Of a DNA stretch of 64,000 nucleotides, positions 51,413 through 59,921 are shown piece by piece (the stretch's first letter is position 1; every line of letters starts with the position of its first letter). A program made the position numbers and the translations under genes. The notes beneath the pieces were generated by a model that saw only the letters and a program-made list of their open reading frames with translations, was not told the origin of the DNA and did not search any database. The stretch comes from an uncultured Muribaculaceae bacterium (GTDB lineage: Bacteria > Bacteroidota > Bacteroidia > Bacteroidales > Muribaculaceae), in the NCBI GenBank assembly GCA_910587925.1, contig CAJUOC010000002.1:43810-107809 (forward strand). The letters run 5' to 3'.

Positions 51413-52721
51413 TGCGGCGCGCAGAGGTATATTGATTGTACTGTCCTATGAAAAACATTATCACGCATACCCACATATCGTGCCAGCACGAGTTGTAGAC
51501 CAGGATTATGGCAAAGATTGCGACCATAAACCAGTTGATGCGGGCTATGCCGCCATCGCCCCGGGCGCGGGCCAGCAAGTTGCGCAGCAGTATCACGCAG
51601 CTGAATATCAGGCCGATGACGCCCATCTGCACCATCATCCAGAATGCCCAGGGCTTAGAGCCGTAGAGCACCCACTCGTTGTAGCGCGCAAAGGATGTCA
51701 TATTGTTGGAAGACCAACCCTGAAACTGGCTTATGCCGGCGCCCAGCTCGATGCCGCCGCCCGTATCGGCCAGGTTGGGCCATATCAGCAATATCTTGGC
51801 AATACGGGGTATGTCGACGTCGCCGTTGTAAAACTCCATGATGAAGTCGTCGGCCGTACCGTCGAGGATGTCCTGGGCCGCATCAATCTGACGCTCCAGA
51901 TTCTCGCCCATCAGATAGTCCATGTAAAATTGCCCCGTAAACATGCGGGTGATGCTCAGGTGAGTCACACTCTCGTAGATATATCCCAGGCCTACGAATA
52001 CACCTGCGATCAGGGGCAGGCTCACCACCAGACGCACCACAAACTTGCGGTCGAAGTGCATCAGCAGGAACAGGAATATAGCCAGGTATACAAAGCTGAT
52101 TTTGGTCTCGTTGAGAAAGGTGGGATACAGCAGCAGGAAGTAGCGGCGGTTGGCCTTGAAACTCTGCCACAGCCGGGTCGAGTCCCAGGTGGGCATCATC
52201 AGGAAAAACGATACGATGTATATGCACATCGATACCTGACCCGAGAAGCCCGAGCCGGCCGAGCCGCCCACTTCGTCGCAGGCACCGTAGCGCAGCCATT
52301 GCCAGGTGACACACACGGCCTGCAATACCAGCCATATCCACAGCTGACGGCGGAAAAGCTCCCAGAAGCCCGGGCCCGAGGCCGGCTTGTGTGAGGCCAG
52401 CCAGTGTATCGCCGGCACCACACACAGCAGGCCGGAGAAGTCGCGCAGGCCTATCAGGAAGCGCGAGATACTGTTGGTATTGGCCACGCACGTGCAGAAG
52501 AATGCCAGCAGCAGGAAGCCCGCGTAGAAAAAGACGTCGCCGCGGCGGCGCACGGTGAGGGTGCCCAGCGCAAACATGCTCATCTCACACAGCAGCGTGA
52601 TCGAGCCTTTATGTGGCTTGAGCATCGGCAGAAACTCATCGACCACAAAGCCGTTGCAACAGGCCACCCAAAAGGTCGCCAGAAACCAGTAGAGTACAAA
52701 TTTGTACTTGTCGACTATCAT
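51399..52721 (-). CDS. Wzy-like O-antigen/exopolysaccharide polymerase
   Basis: A 440-residue membrane protein with about 10-12 helices and one large periplasmic loop (about residues 255-345, including NLERQIDAAQDILDG and WSSNNMTSFARYNEWVLYG). The topology and position between Wzc and Wzx fit a Wzy polymerase. Sequence is too divergent for a motif-level assignment, so function is inferred from topology and context. Confidence 0.75.
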   Translation of the reverse strand: MIVDKYKFVLYWFLATFWVACCNGFVVDEFLPMLKPHKGSITLLCEMSMFALGTLTVRRRGDVFFYAGFLLLAFFCTCVANTNSISRFLIGLRDFSGLLCVVPAIHWLASHKPASGPGFWELFRRQLWIWLVLQAVCVTWQWLRYGACDEVGGSAGSGFSGQVSMCIYIVSFFLMMPTWDSTRLWQSFKANRRYFLLLYPTFLNETKISFVYLAIFLFLLMHFDRKFVVRLVVSLPLIAGVFVGLGYIYESVTHLSITRMFTGQFYMDYLMGENLERQIDAAQDILDGTADDFIMEFYNGDVDIPRIAKILLIWPNLADTGGGIELGAGISQFQGWSSNNMTSFARYNEWVLYGSKPWAFWMMVQMGVIGLIFSCVILLRNLLARARGDGGIARINWFMVAIFAIILVYNSCWHDMWVCVIMFFIGQYNQYTSARRNAAS

Positions 52722-52742
52722 CTCTGCGGGAGCGGTGTCGGA

Positions 52743-55067
52743 TTATTCCTCGGTCTTGCCGTAGCCGTAGCCGTAGCCCTTCTTGGAGGCAGTGCCGTTG
52801 ACCACGACGGCCAGGCGCGGCAGGCGCCGGGTGGTGTATACCTCGTTGAGGAAGTTGACATCGGTGCGGGTGGTGTAGTTGGCGCGGGTGACGTATACGG
52901 TGGCGTCGGCCAGCTCGCCCATAGCAAAGGTATCGCTCACCATGCCCACAGGAGCCGAGTCGATCACGATGTAGTCGTACATGCCGCGCAGCTGAGCCAC
53001 CATCTCGCGCAGCTTCTTGCCCGAGAGCAGCTCCGAGGGATTGGGCGGCACTGGGCCGGCGGTGATGATGTCGACACCGTTGCCGAGCGGATTGCGGCGT
53101 ATCACGTCGGATATCTGGTAGCGGTCGCTTGACAGATACTCGGTGAGGCCGGTGTGGTGGGGCAGGTCGAGATACTCGGCCAGCTTGGGATTGCGCACAT
53201 CGGCGCCGATGAGCAGCACGCGGCGCTCCAGCAGCGAGAGCGATGCGGCCAGGTTGATGGAGATGTAAGACTTGCCCTCGCCCGAGCGGGTCGAGGTCAT
53301 CAGTATCACCTTGTCGCCATCCTCGCCCAGGATAAACTGGAGGTTGGAGCGTATGAGGCGGAAAAGCTCGGCGGCGGAGTTGGAGCCGCCGGTGCGTACC
53401 ACCAGCGAGCGGCCGCTGCGGTCGGTGCATACCTCGCCCAGGATGGGCGCTCCGCTGAGGCGCTCAAACTCCTCCTTGCTGGCAAAGCGGGTGCGCATCA
53501 CACGCATCACATACAGCAGGGCCACGCCCATCACGGCGCCGAGGATAAATGCAAAGAGATACACCATCTTGTCGCTCAGGCCCAGCTCCTTCACGCCGGC
53601 ATAGGCGGGGTCGAGCACCTGGCCCTTCTCCTGGCCATTGGCCAGCATGATGGCGCGCTCCTCGCGGTGCTGGAGCAGGAAGATATACAGAGTCTCGCGG
53701 ATGGTGCGCTCGCGCTCGATGTCGCGGTAGATGCGCTCCTGGGCGGGCACAGAGCCGAGGCGGCCGGCGGTGGCGTTGGCCTTGCCGCGGAGCTCGGCCA
53801 CCTTGAGGTTGGCGCCGTCGAGGCTCTTGGTGATGGAGGTGAGCAGGCCCGAGCGGCGCATCTCCAGCTCGCGGTCGAGCTGTACGAGAGCCTGGTTGCC
53901 GGGCGATACCGTCGACGCGAGGCGGTCGCGCAGCACGATGCGCTTGTTGTACTCGGCCAGGTCGGCGGCGGCGGCGCTGCCGCCCTCGCCCAGCAGGGCG
54001 GCGGGTACGGGACTGGAAGCGTTGGCCGGGTCTGATAAGTAGTCGCGGAGCATCGAAGCCACGCGCGCCTCAGTCTCGGCCTTGATGAGCTCTACCTCGA
54101 CGCTGCCGCGCTTGGTGTACTGGTACTCGGCCTCGGCCTCGACGTCGGGGATATTGTTTTTGGTCTTGAAATCCTGTATGGTGCGCTCGCTCTCGGCAAG
54201 GTCGCCGGCGAGCAGGGCCAGGCGCGAGTCGAGGAAGTCGAGTGTGCGCTGTGTGCGCTGGCGCTTCTCGTCGAGGCCGCGCGAGTTGTACTCGGCCACG
54301 ATGGCGTTGAGGATAGCCTTGGCGCGGGGCACGTTGGCGGCTTCCATCTGGAGGTAGATTACGTTGGCCTTGCGCGATGCCAGGTCTATCTCGATGTCCT
54401 CGGCCAGAATCTCGGCCGCTTCGTCGTATCCGCAGAATCCGATACCCACTGCCACGCTCTCGCCGGCCGGGAAATCGGCGGTCTTGGTAAATGTGAAGTC
54501 GCCAAACTCGGTCTTGAGCGTGGCCGGCAGGGTCACGTCTTCAAGCTCGCCGATAGTATGGAATTGCCACTTTCCCTTGATATTGGCGCGGCCGTCTTTC
54601 GATACCTTTACCTTGAAAAGCAGCGATGCGGTGATGGTGTCGGCGATGCCGGGAGCGGCCTGCATGGCGATGGGGCTGTCGTTCCAGGCCATGTGGGCCT
54701 TGAGGAAGCCGTCGCGTACCCAGTAGGTGTTTTCGAGGCCGAGCTTGCGGGCCACCTCGGTCAGCAGCGAGTGGCTCTGCACGGAGTATAGCTCGTCGTT
54801 GACCTCGGCGGAGTTGCCCAGCAGGGCGCCGAGACCTGCGCCCGCGCCGCCGGCGGCAGCAGCCAGGCCGCTCATCTCGTCTTGCACGATGAGCATATTG
54901 GAGCGCACCATATACTCCGACGGTGTGCGGCGGTTGTACACAAATGCCACCAGCAGGCAGAATACTATGCTGGCCACTATCACATACCAGCGCTTGACGC
55001 AGGTGCGCCAGAGGTCGCCGAAGTCTATCACGTCGCGCTTGGGCGCGGTGGTGGGATTCTCACTCAT
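52743..55067 (-). CDS. Wzc-type tyrosine autokinase/chain-length determinant
   Basis: A 774-residue inner-membrane protein. The N-terminal Wzz domain is flanked by helices near residues 30-48 (WYVIVASIVFCLLVAFVYN) and about 500-525 (VYLFAFILGAVMGVALLYV), with a long periplasmic coiled coil between them. The cytoplasmic BY-kinase domain has Walker A in STRSGEGKSYISINLA, Walker A' in LLIGADVRNPK and Walker B in YIVIDSAP. The C-terminus is the Tyr cluster YGYGYGKTEE, whose phosphorylation cycles with polymer export. Its start is 6 bases downstream of the Wza-like gene's stop. Confidence 0.95.
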   Translation of the reverse strand: MSENPTTAPKRDVIDFGDLWRTCVKRWYVIVASIVFCLLVAFVYNRRTPSEYMVRSNMLIVQDEMSGLAAAAGGAGAGLGALLGNSAEVNDELYSVQSHSLLTEVARKLGLENTYWVRDGFLKAHMAWNDSPIAMQAAPGIADTITASLLFKVKVSKDGRANIKGKWQFHTIGELEDVTLPATLKTEFGDFTFTKTADFPAGESVAVGIGFCGYDEAAEILAEDIEIDLASRKANVIYLQMEAANVPRAKAILNAIVAEYNSRGLDEKRQRTQRTLDFLDSRLALLAGDLAESERTIQDFKTKNNIPDVEAEAEYQYTKRGSVEVELIKAETEARVASMLRDYLSDPANASSPVPAALLGEGGSAAAADLAEYNKRIVLRDRLASTVSPGNQALVQLDRELEMRRSGLLTSITKSLDGANLKVAELRGKANATAGRLGSVPAQERIYRDIERERTIRETLYIFLLQHREERAIMLANGQEKGQVLDPAYAGVKELGLSDKMVYLFAFILGAVMGVALLYVMRVMRTRFASKEEFERLSGAPILGEVCTDRSGRSLVVRTGGSNSAAELFRLIRSNLQFILGEDGDKVILMTSTRSGEGKSYISINLAASLSLLERRVLLIGADVRNPKLAEYLDLPHHTGLTEYLSSDRYQISDVIRRNPLGNGVDIITAGPVPPNPSELLSGKKLREMVAQLRGMYDYIVIDSAPVGMVSDTFAMGELADATVYVTRANYTTRTDVNFLNEVYTTRRLPRLAVVVNGTASKKGYGYGYGKTEE

Positions 55068-55073
55068 AGGATG

Positions 55074-55877
55074 TTAACGATTTATCACGAGGGCTATTAC
55101 GAGTGAGGCCACGACCGACGAGGCGCTCACGATGGTGGATATCACCGACAGTTTGAAGGCATTGTCCTGATTGTACTTGGCGTTGGACTGGCGCACATGG
55201 TTGGGCTCGACATACACGTAGTCGCCCGGCTGGAGATAGTAGTAAGGCGATGTGAGTGTGGCCGACTCGTTGAGGTTGAGTCGGGCAAAGGTGCGCTTGC
55301 CGTTTTCCTCGCGGATGACCAGCACATTGTCGCGCTCGCCGTAGGGGGTGATGTCGCCCACGGCTCCCAGCGCGTCGAGCACCGTGAAGCGGCGGCTCGT
55401 CACCGGCACTGTGGCGGGCTTGGTCACCTCGCCGGCCACCACGACATTGTAGTTGACCAGCTCCACGCGCACGATGGCGTCGCTCACATCCTCGCGCACG
55501 CGCTTTTGCAGATACTCCTGCAGGGCGTCGACGCTCATGCCGGCCACATGCACGCGGCCCAGGGTGGGCATGTCGATGTCGCCGCTGTCGCTCACGCGGT
55601 ATGTGAGCTGGCGGGCTGTGGTCGAGAGCAGCAGCTCAGACGTCGCCGCCGGGTTGACCATGGGCATATTGTACTGCACCACGGCCTCGGGTATGGTAGA
55701 AATCACGGTGATGAAAAGCTCGTCGGCAGGCTTGATTTCGGGGGAATACTCCATCGCCGCAATCTCGCCTTGCGTCGCCTGCAGGTCGGTGAAATATGGG
55801 AGCACCGTCTTTTTCGACGAGCAGGCAGTAAGCATCGCCGCTGCGGCCACTGCAATCAGGATTGTCTTGGTGTTCAT
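55074..55877 (-). CDS. Wza-type polysaccharide export lipoprotein
   Basis: A 267-residue protein with lipoprotein signal MNTKTILIAVAAAAMLTACS (lipobox LTAC). The polysaccharide-export domain has IKPADELFITVIST, and SLBB-like parts follow (VVAGEVTKPATVPVTSRRFT). A C-terminal transmembrane-like helix (VISTIVSASSVVASLVIALVI) fits the amphipathic helix of outer-membrane Wza pores, though its hydrophobicity also allows an inner-membrane location. It heads the wza-wzc-wzy-wzx run. Confidence 0.9.
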   Translation of the reverse strand: MNTKTILIAVAAAAMLTACSSKKTVLPYFTDLQATQGEIAAMEYSPEIKPADELFITVISTIPEAVVQYNMPMVNPAATSELLLSTTARQLTYRVSDSGDIDMPTLGRVHVAGMSVDALQEYLQKRVREDVSDAIVRVELVNYNVVVAGEVTKPATVPVTSRRFTVLDALGAVGDITPYGERDNVLVIREENGKRTFARLNLNESATLTSPYYYLQPGDYVYVEPNHVRQSNAKYNQDNAFKLSVISTIVSASSVVASLVIALVINR

Positions 55878-56007
55878 ACAGGAAATTTCTCGTATAATGT
55901 TGTAACGGCTTGCGTTAACATTTATTGTATCGGTGTGTCCATTTCATATACGCGCGCGTCGCCGCACTCCGGTATCGGCGTGCGCGGCGGCGCTGATAAT
56001 AGATGTC

Positions 56008-56052
56008 AGAAAAAGATAGCGGGCTATAACTCTGTGAGTTACAGCCCGCTAT
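56008..56052 (-). terminator. Intrinsic terminator of tRNA-Pro
   Basis: 17-base arms (56016-56032 and 56036-56052, one G-U pair, 3-base loop) followed on the minus strand by CTTTTTCTG. It lies 11 bases after the tRNA 3' end. Confidence 0.9.
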
Positions 56053-56062
56053 GCTAAATCTG

Positions 56063-56136
56063 TCGGGGTGAGAAGACTCGAACTTCCGACCTCCACGTCC
56101 CGAACGTGGCGCGCTAACCAACTGTGCTACACCCCG
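56063..56136 (-). tRNA. tRNA-Pro (anticodon CGG)
   Basis: The minus strand folds into a full cloverleaf. The acceptor stem is CGGGGTG/CACCCCG, the anticodon arm is CCACG-TTCGGGA-CGTGG with anticodon CGG, and the T-arm loop is TTCGAGT. Discriminator base is A, and CCA is not encoded in full. It reads CCG proline codons, common in this GC-rich genome. It has its own promoter and terminator. Confidence 0.96.
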
Positions 56137-56154
56137 AGTGTGCGTTAGCAAGTG

Positions 56155-56184
56155 CAAAGGTAGACATTTCGCGCAAACTGGCAA
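56155..56184 (-). promoter_or_regulatory. Promoter of tRNA-Pro
   Basis: TTG (56184-56182), 19 bases, then TACCTTTG (56162-56155) on the minus strand, about 19 bases before the tRNA 5' end. Confidence 0.65.
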
Positions 56185-56226
56185 GCGATTTGCCCCATTT
56201 TTTTGTCGTCTCGGCCGCCGGGATGC

Positions 56227-56262
56227 GAAAAAGCGCCCGTGGCCATGGCGGCCGCGGGCGCT
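56227..56262 (-). terminator. Intrinsic terminator of the tonB operon
   Basis: On the minus strand a GC-rich hairpin (AGCGCCCG arms, one internal mismatch) is followed by CTTTTTC. It lies about 25 bases after the tonB stop. Confidence 0.85.
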
Positions 56263-56286
56263 TAGGGTATGGAGGGTCAAAAGCGT

Positions 56287-57144
56287 TTACTGCTGGAGAC
56301 GGAAGGTGACGGGGAGGGTGTAGGTAACCTTCACGGGCTGGCCGTTGTTACGGCCGGGCTGCCACTTGGGCATCGACTTGACCACGCGGAGGGCCTCCTT
56401 GTCCAGGGCCGGGTGACGGCCGCGGAGCACCTTGACGTTCTCGATGGCGCCGGTCTTGGATACCACAAACTCTACCACTACGCGGCCCGATACGCCTTCC
56501 TCGGCTGCGGCTGCGGGATAGTTGATGTGGTCGCCGAGCCACTTGTACATGGCTGCGTCGCCGCCGGGGAACTCCGGCTTCTGCTCTACCATGGCGATGT
56601 TGTACACCTTCTCGGGCTCGGGAGCAGGCTCGGGGGCGATGATCTGCTCCTTCACGACCTGCTTGTTGAGGTCGTTGGTACCCTCGGTGATGTCTACAGC
56701 ACCGGCCTGGGCTTCGTTTTCGGTCATCTCTTCCTGAGTCTTCACTTCCTTGGTCTCGTCAAATTTCTCGTCTTCGACGATGAGGAGGTCGGTGATACGC
56801 TGCTCGTTGGCAACTTCCTCGGGCTGGATGATTTCTTCGGGTTCTTCAAAGTGCACCTGCTCTTCCTCGATTTCCTCCTCGATTACTTCCTCGGGGGCAA
56901 AGGTCGCGAGCTCCTGTTCGGTGGCTGCGTCGGGGCCTTCTTCCTCGGCGCGTGAGAATACGCCGGTGAGCGAGAGTACGAGTATGATGAGGACTGCTAC
57001 GAGGCAAGCGAGCACGATGACTACTGCACGGGTGTGGCGGCTTACAGAGCCTGAGCGCATCTCATATGCGCCGAAGTCTTTGTTTTTGCCTTCGAATACT
57101 ATGTCGCGCCACTCTTTTGATGAAAGATCTACGTCTTTTGCCAT
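56287..57144 (-). CDS. tonB: Energy transducer TonB
   Basis: A 285-residue inner-membrane protein that couples ExbB/ExbD proton flow to outer-membrane receptors. It has an N-terminal cytoplasmic segment, one helix at about residues 40-63 (AVVIVLACLVAVLIILVLSL), a periplasmic linker and a C-terminal TonB domain (about 195-285, EFPGGDAAMYKWLGDHINYP, GRVVVEFVVSKTGAIENVKVL). The linker is Glu-rich rather than the usual Pro-rich spacer. It ends the exbB-exbD-exbD-tonB run. Confidence 0.95.
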   Translation of the reverse strand: MAKDVDLSSKEWRDIVFEGKNKDFGAYEMRSGSVSRHTRAVVIVLACLVAVLIILVLSLTGVFSRAEEEGPDAATEQELATFAPEEVIEEEIEEEQVHFEEPEEIIQPEEVANEQRITDLLIVEDEKFDETKEVKTQEEMTENEAQAGAVDITEGTNDLNKQVVKEQIIAPEPAPEPEKVYNIAMVEQKPEFPGGDAAMYKWLGDHINYPAAAAEEGVSGRVVVEFVVSKTGAIENVKVLRGRHPALDKEALRVVKSMPKWQPGRNNGQPVKVTYTLPVTFRLQQ

Positions 57145-57171
57145 TTTGTGTAACGGTTAAGCGTTAATAAA

Positions 57172-57918
57172 TCATTTACGTATAGTGGGGCGTATGATAG
57201 TCTCGCCGTGCTGCTGCTCGTAATGCTTGAGGAGCAGGGTGTCGGTATGGGTCGGGAGCTCAATGCTGTAACGGGAGATCTGGTTGATGTTCATCTCGTC
57301 AAGTGCATTGATAAGACCTTCGTAGGTGGTGTTGGGACCGGGCTTGATCACCACGACCGGACGGGTCTTGGTCGAATCGGCAGAGTTCTTTTTGGCGAGC
57401 TTGTCAAATTCTTCCTTGGTGATTTCCTTGTTTTTCCACTTGGTCTTGAGGGTCTCGTACTCGGCCATCACTTCCTTGTTTTTGTTGCGCAGGATTTTGC
57501 GGATGCCCTGTGTCTCGTGGTTTACGTTGCCGATAAACTGCTCACGGGAGAGGTACTTGGGCGATGAGAAAGTGGTGTCGGCGATACCTTCGAAGTAGTA
57601 GATATTGTGGATGGTCTTGCCGGTCTCGGGGTCGATCTTGGGCTTGGCGTCGCGGCCTTCGCCCTCGTACTCGGTGTCGAGGATGAGGGTGACGGCCTCA
57701 GACTGCTTTGCCTGAGCCTGCTGCTCCTTTTTCACGTCTTCATTGGTGGGGAGCACGATGTGCAGAGTCTGCGACTTGATCATCGTGGTACACAGCATGA
57801 AGAATGTGATCAGAAGCATGTTCATGTCCACCATGGGGGTAAAGTCCACATGGATCGACATCTTCTTCTGGGCGCCTTTTTTCTTTTTGCCGCCGTCGGA
57901 TTGTTCAATTTGAGCCAT
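57172..57918 (-). CDS. exbD: ExbD/TolR-family protein (second copy)
   Basis: A 248-residue protein with a basic N-terminus, one helix carrying the proton-carrying Asp (DFTPMVDMNMLLITFFML) and a long periplasmic domain of ~200 residues with a charged central coil (RKILRNKNKEVMAEYETLKT). It is longer than E. coli ExbD (141), as is usual for Bacteroidetes. It lies between the other ExbD and TonB. Confidence 0.92.
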   Translation of the reverse strand: MAQIEQSDGGKKKKGAQKKMSIHVDFTPMVDMNMLLITFFMLCTTMIKSQTLHIVLPTNEDVKKEQQAQAKQSEAVTLILDTEYEGEGRDAKPKIDPETGKTIHNIYYFEGIADTTFSSPKYLSREQFIGNVNHETQGIRKILRNKNKEVMAEYETLKTKWKNKEITKEEFDKLAKKNSADSTKTRPVVVIKPGPNTTYEGLINALDEMNINQISRYSIELPTHTDTLLLKHYEQQHGETIIRPTIRK

Positions 57919-57930
57919 TGGGAATTACCT

Positions 57931-58743
57931 TTAATTAGTGGGTTCGTCTTCAGATTTGAGGGCAGTCATGAGGCTGAATTTGTTGAGCTTCATGGTCTGG
58001 AGGTTGTCAAACACGAGCTGCACGGTGGTGAAGGGGGTATCCTTGTCGGCCTTCACCGCGATGCCCTGGCCTTGACGCATGAGGGCGGCGTAGAGGTTTT
58101 GCACACCCTGACGCTCCTCGGCGCTGAGGCCTTCGGTCTGCTCGTTGTTGATACGCTGGGCTACGTTGTAGATGGCCTGGAGCCATACCTGGAAGTCGTT
58201 GAGGCGGCCATCGCGCTTTTTGTTGCCGTCGATGGGTATGCCGACTTTGGGGTTGGTGAGGTCACCTTGAAACTTGTCGCGCTCGGTAATGGACATGTCC
58301 AGAAATTCCTTCATATCGCGGAAGGGCACGCCGAACATATTGATTTTTGTGAATTCGGCCATTTCGCGAGCGTTGAGCTGCACGGGGGCGTTCTTATGCT
58401 GGTCGTTGTAGAGGGAGATTGCCTCGGCGAGCATCATCCCGCGGATTTTTTCGCTGGAGAATGTCGAGTCGGCGTCGCCGGTAAACGAGATGAAGAGTTT
58501 GCCTTCCACGGCAGAGGGGTCGTCGAGCTTTCCGCTTTTGTCGGCGGAGGAGACGAGCACGGTCACCAGGTTGTTCATGGGCACCTTCTCCTCGGAAACC
58601 GATGAGGGGGTGTACACGATGGTGGGCTCCTTCTGCAGGAAGGTTGAAGTCAACATGAAGAAAGTAAGCAAAAGAACAGTCACGTCACTCATCGCGGTCA
58701 TGTCGATGAGCGTACTCTTTCTTTTAATTTTTACTTTTCCCAT
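57931..58743 (-). CDS. exbD: ExbD/TolR-family protein (first copy)
   Basis: A 270-residue ExbD paralogue. The Asp-bearing helix is STLIDMTAMSDVTVLLLTFFML. The periplasmic part is ~215 residues and differs from the neighbour. Two unlike ExbD subunits with one ExbB is the standard Bacteroidetes arrangement and may form a heteromeric stator. Confidence 0.92.
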   Translation of the reverse strand: MGKVKIKRKSTLIDMTAMSDVTVLLLTFFMLTSTFLQKEPTIVYTPSSVSEEKVPMNNLVTVLVSSADKSGKLDDPSAVEGKLFISFTGDADSTFSSEKIRGMMLAEAISLYNDQHKNAPVQLNAREMAEFTKINMFGVPFRDMKEFLDMSITERDKFQGDLTNPKVGIPIDGNKKRDGRLNDFQVWLQAIYNVAQRINNEQTEGLSAEERQGVQNLYAALMRQGQGIAVKADKDTPFTTVQLVFDNLQTMKLNKFSLMTALKSEDEPTN

Positions 58744-58799
58744 ATTTACCTGATTCTAAGGGGTTGTATGATTAACTGTTAGATTTCGGAAATATGGAA

Positions 58800-59624
58800 T
58801 CAGTGAGTAGCAGCGAAAGTCTGTACGATGGAGAAACCGATTTCGTCGATGGCGTAGGTGAGGTTGTCGATCTTGTTGGTGTAGAAGTTGTAGGAGATTA
58901 CGGCGAAGGCACCGGTGGCGATACCGAAGGCGGTGTTGATAAGGGCCTCCGAGATACCGGTCGAGAGCTCGGTCGAGTCAGGAGCACCGGACTGTGCCAG
59001 AGCCTGGAACGACTTGATCATACCCATAACCGTACCGAGCAGACCTACGAGAGTGCCGAGGGTGGTGAGGGTGGCCACGATGGGAAGGTTCTGCTGCAGG
59101 GCGGGCATCTCCAGGGCGGTGGCTTCCTCTACCTGCTTCTGGAGGTTGGCGATCTTCTGCTCCTTGGTGAGGATGGTGTTGGCGTCCATCTCCTTGTAAG
59201 ATACGAGGGCGGCGGCAACTACAGCGGCTACAGAGCCTTTCTGCTTCTTGCAGAGCTCCTCGGCGCCGGCGATGTCGTTTTTCTTCAGGCAAGCCTTGAC
59301 GTTGGCGACAAACTTGGCGATGTTGCCTTTACCCTTGGCGGCCGAGAGGGCAAACCAGCGCTCAACCGAGATTACGATAACGGTGAGGAAGAGGGTCTGA
59401 AGGATAGGCACGATGAAACCGCCCTTGTAGACAGTGCCCCAGAGGTTCTGAGGATGGCCGTCTTCGTCGAAGTGCATGTCGTGGCCAAACCAGAAGATGA
59501 AGAGCAGCACGCACACGATGGCGCAGATGAGGATTACCCACGATGCGTTTTTGATGCCGGGGACGTTGGATTTGTTCTTAGCGGCTTTCTGGCCGGGCTG
59601 AACGGAGGGCTTTTGAGCTTCCAT
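58800..59624 (-). CDS. exbB: ExbB/TolQ/MotA-family proton channel
   Basis: A 274-residue inner-membrane protein with four hydrophobic segments. The channel helices are VATLTTLGTLVGLLGTVMGM and the AFGIATGAFAVISYNFYTNK region. The first two helices are ASWVILICAIVCVLLFIFWFG and LQTLFLTVIVISVERWFALS. It is the first gene of the operon and follows a ~170-base leader. Confidence 0.95.
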   Translation of the reverse strand: MEAQKPSVQPGQKAAKNKSNVPGIKNASWVILICAIVCVLLFIFWFGHDMHFDEDGHPQNLWGTVYKGGFIVPILQTLFLTVIVISVERWFALSAAKGKGNIAKFVANVKACLKKNDIAGAEELCKKQKGSVAAVVAAALVSYKEMDANTILTKEQKIANLQKQVEEATALEMPALQQNLPIVATLTTLGTLVGLLGTVMGMIKSFQALAQSGAPDSTELSTGISEALINTAFGIATGAFAVISYNFYTNKIDNLTYAIDEIGFSIVQTFAATH

Positions 59625-59799
59625 GATTCAATAATAGCGTTTTTGAATGTTATAAATTGGTTTACGTTAGAGTAATCAGTATTTCAGCGGGTTGATGATG
59701 TATGAAAGCCCCCTTGCGAGTCGGCGCGCGTCGGCACGCATGTCCTGGAGACGGTAGTAGATTCGAAGGTTGAAATGAGCGGTATACAAAATCTTCACG

Positions 59800-59830
59800 C
59801 AAAATTATAAGTTTGTTTCTTTTCTGCAAA
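59800..59830 (-). promoter_or_regulatory. Promoter of the exbB-exbD-exbD-tonB operon
   Basis: On the minus strand TTTG (59830-59827), 19 bases, then TAATTTTG (59807-59800). The leader to the exbB ATG is about 170 bases, with no recognised riboswitch or ORF. Confidence 0.8.
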
Positions 59831-59921
59831 GAAAACTCACGGTTTTTTTGCCCGAGGCCGCTTGTATTACGACTTTTTCACACGCGGGGCTGCCCGTTAT
59901 GTTAAAAAACATAATTATGCG

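Noticed and set aside
59640..59799. Riboswitch in the exbB leader
   Set aside because: No known riboswitch motif could be matched by eye in the ~170-base leader.
59897..59914. Terminator after the WecA-like gene
   Set aside because: The hairpin (TTATGTT/AACATAA) is short and AT-rich with no T tract, so it was not listed as a feature.
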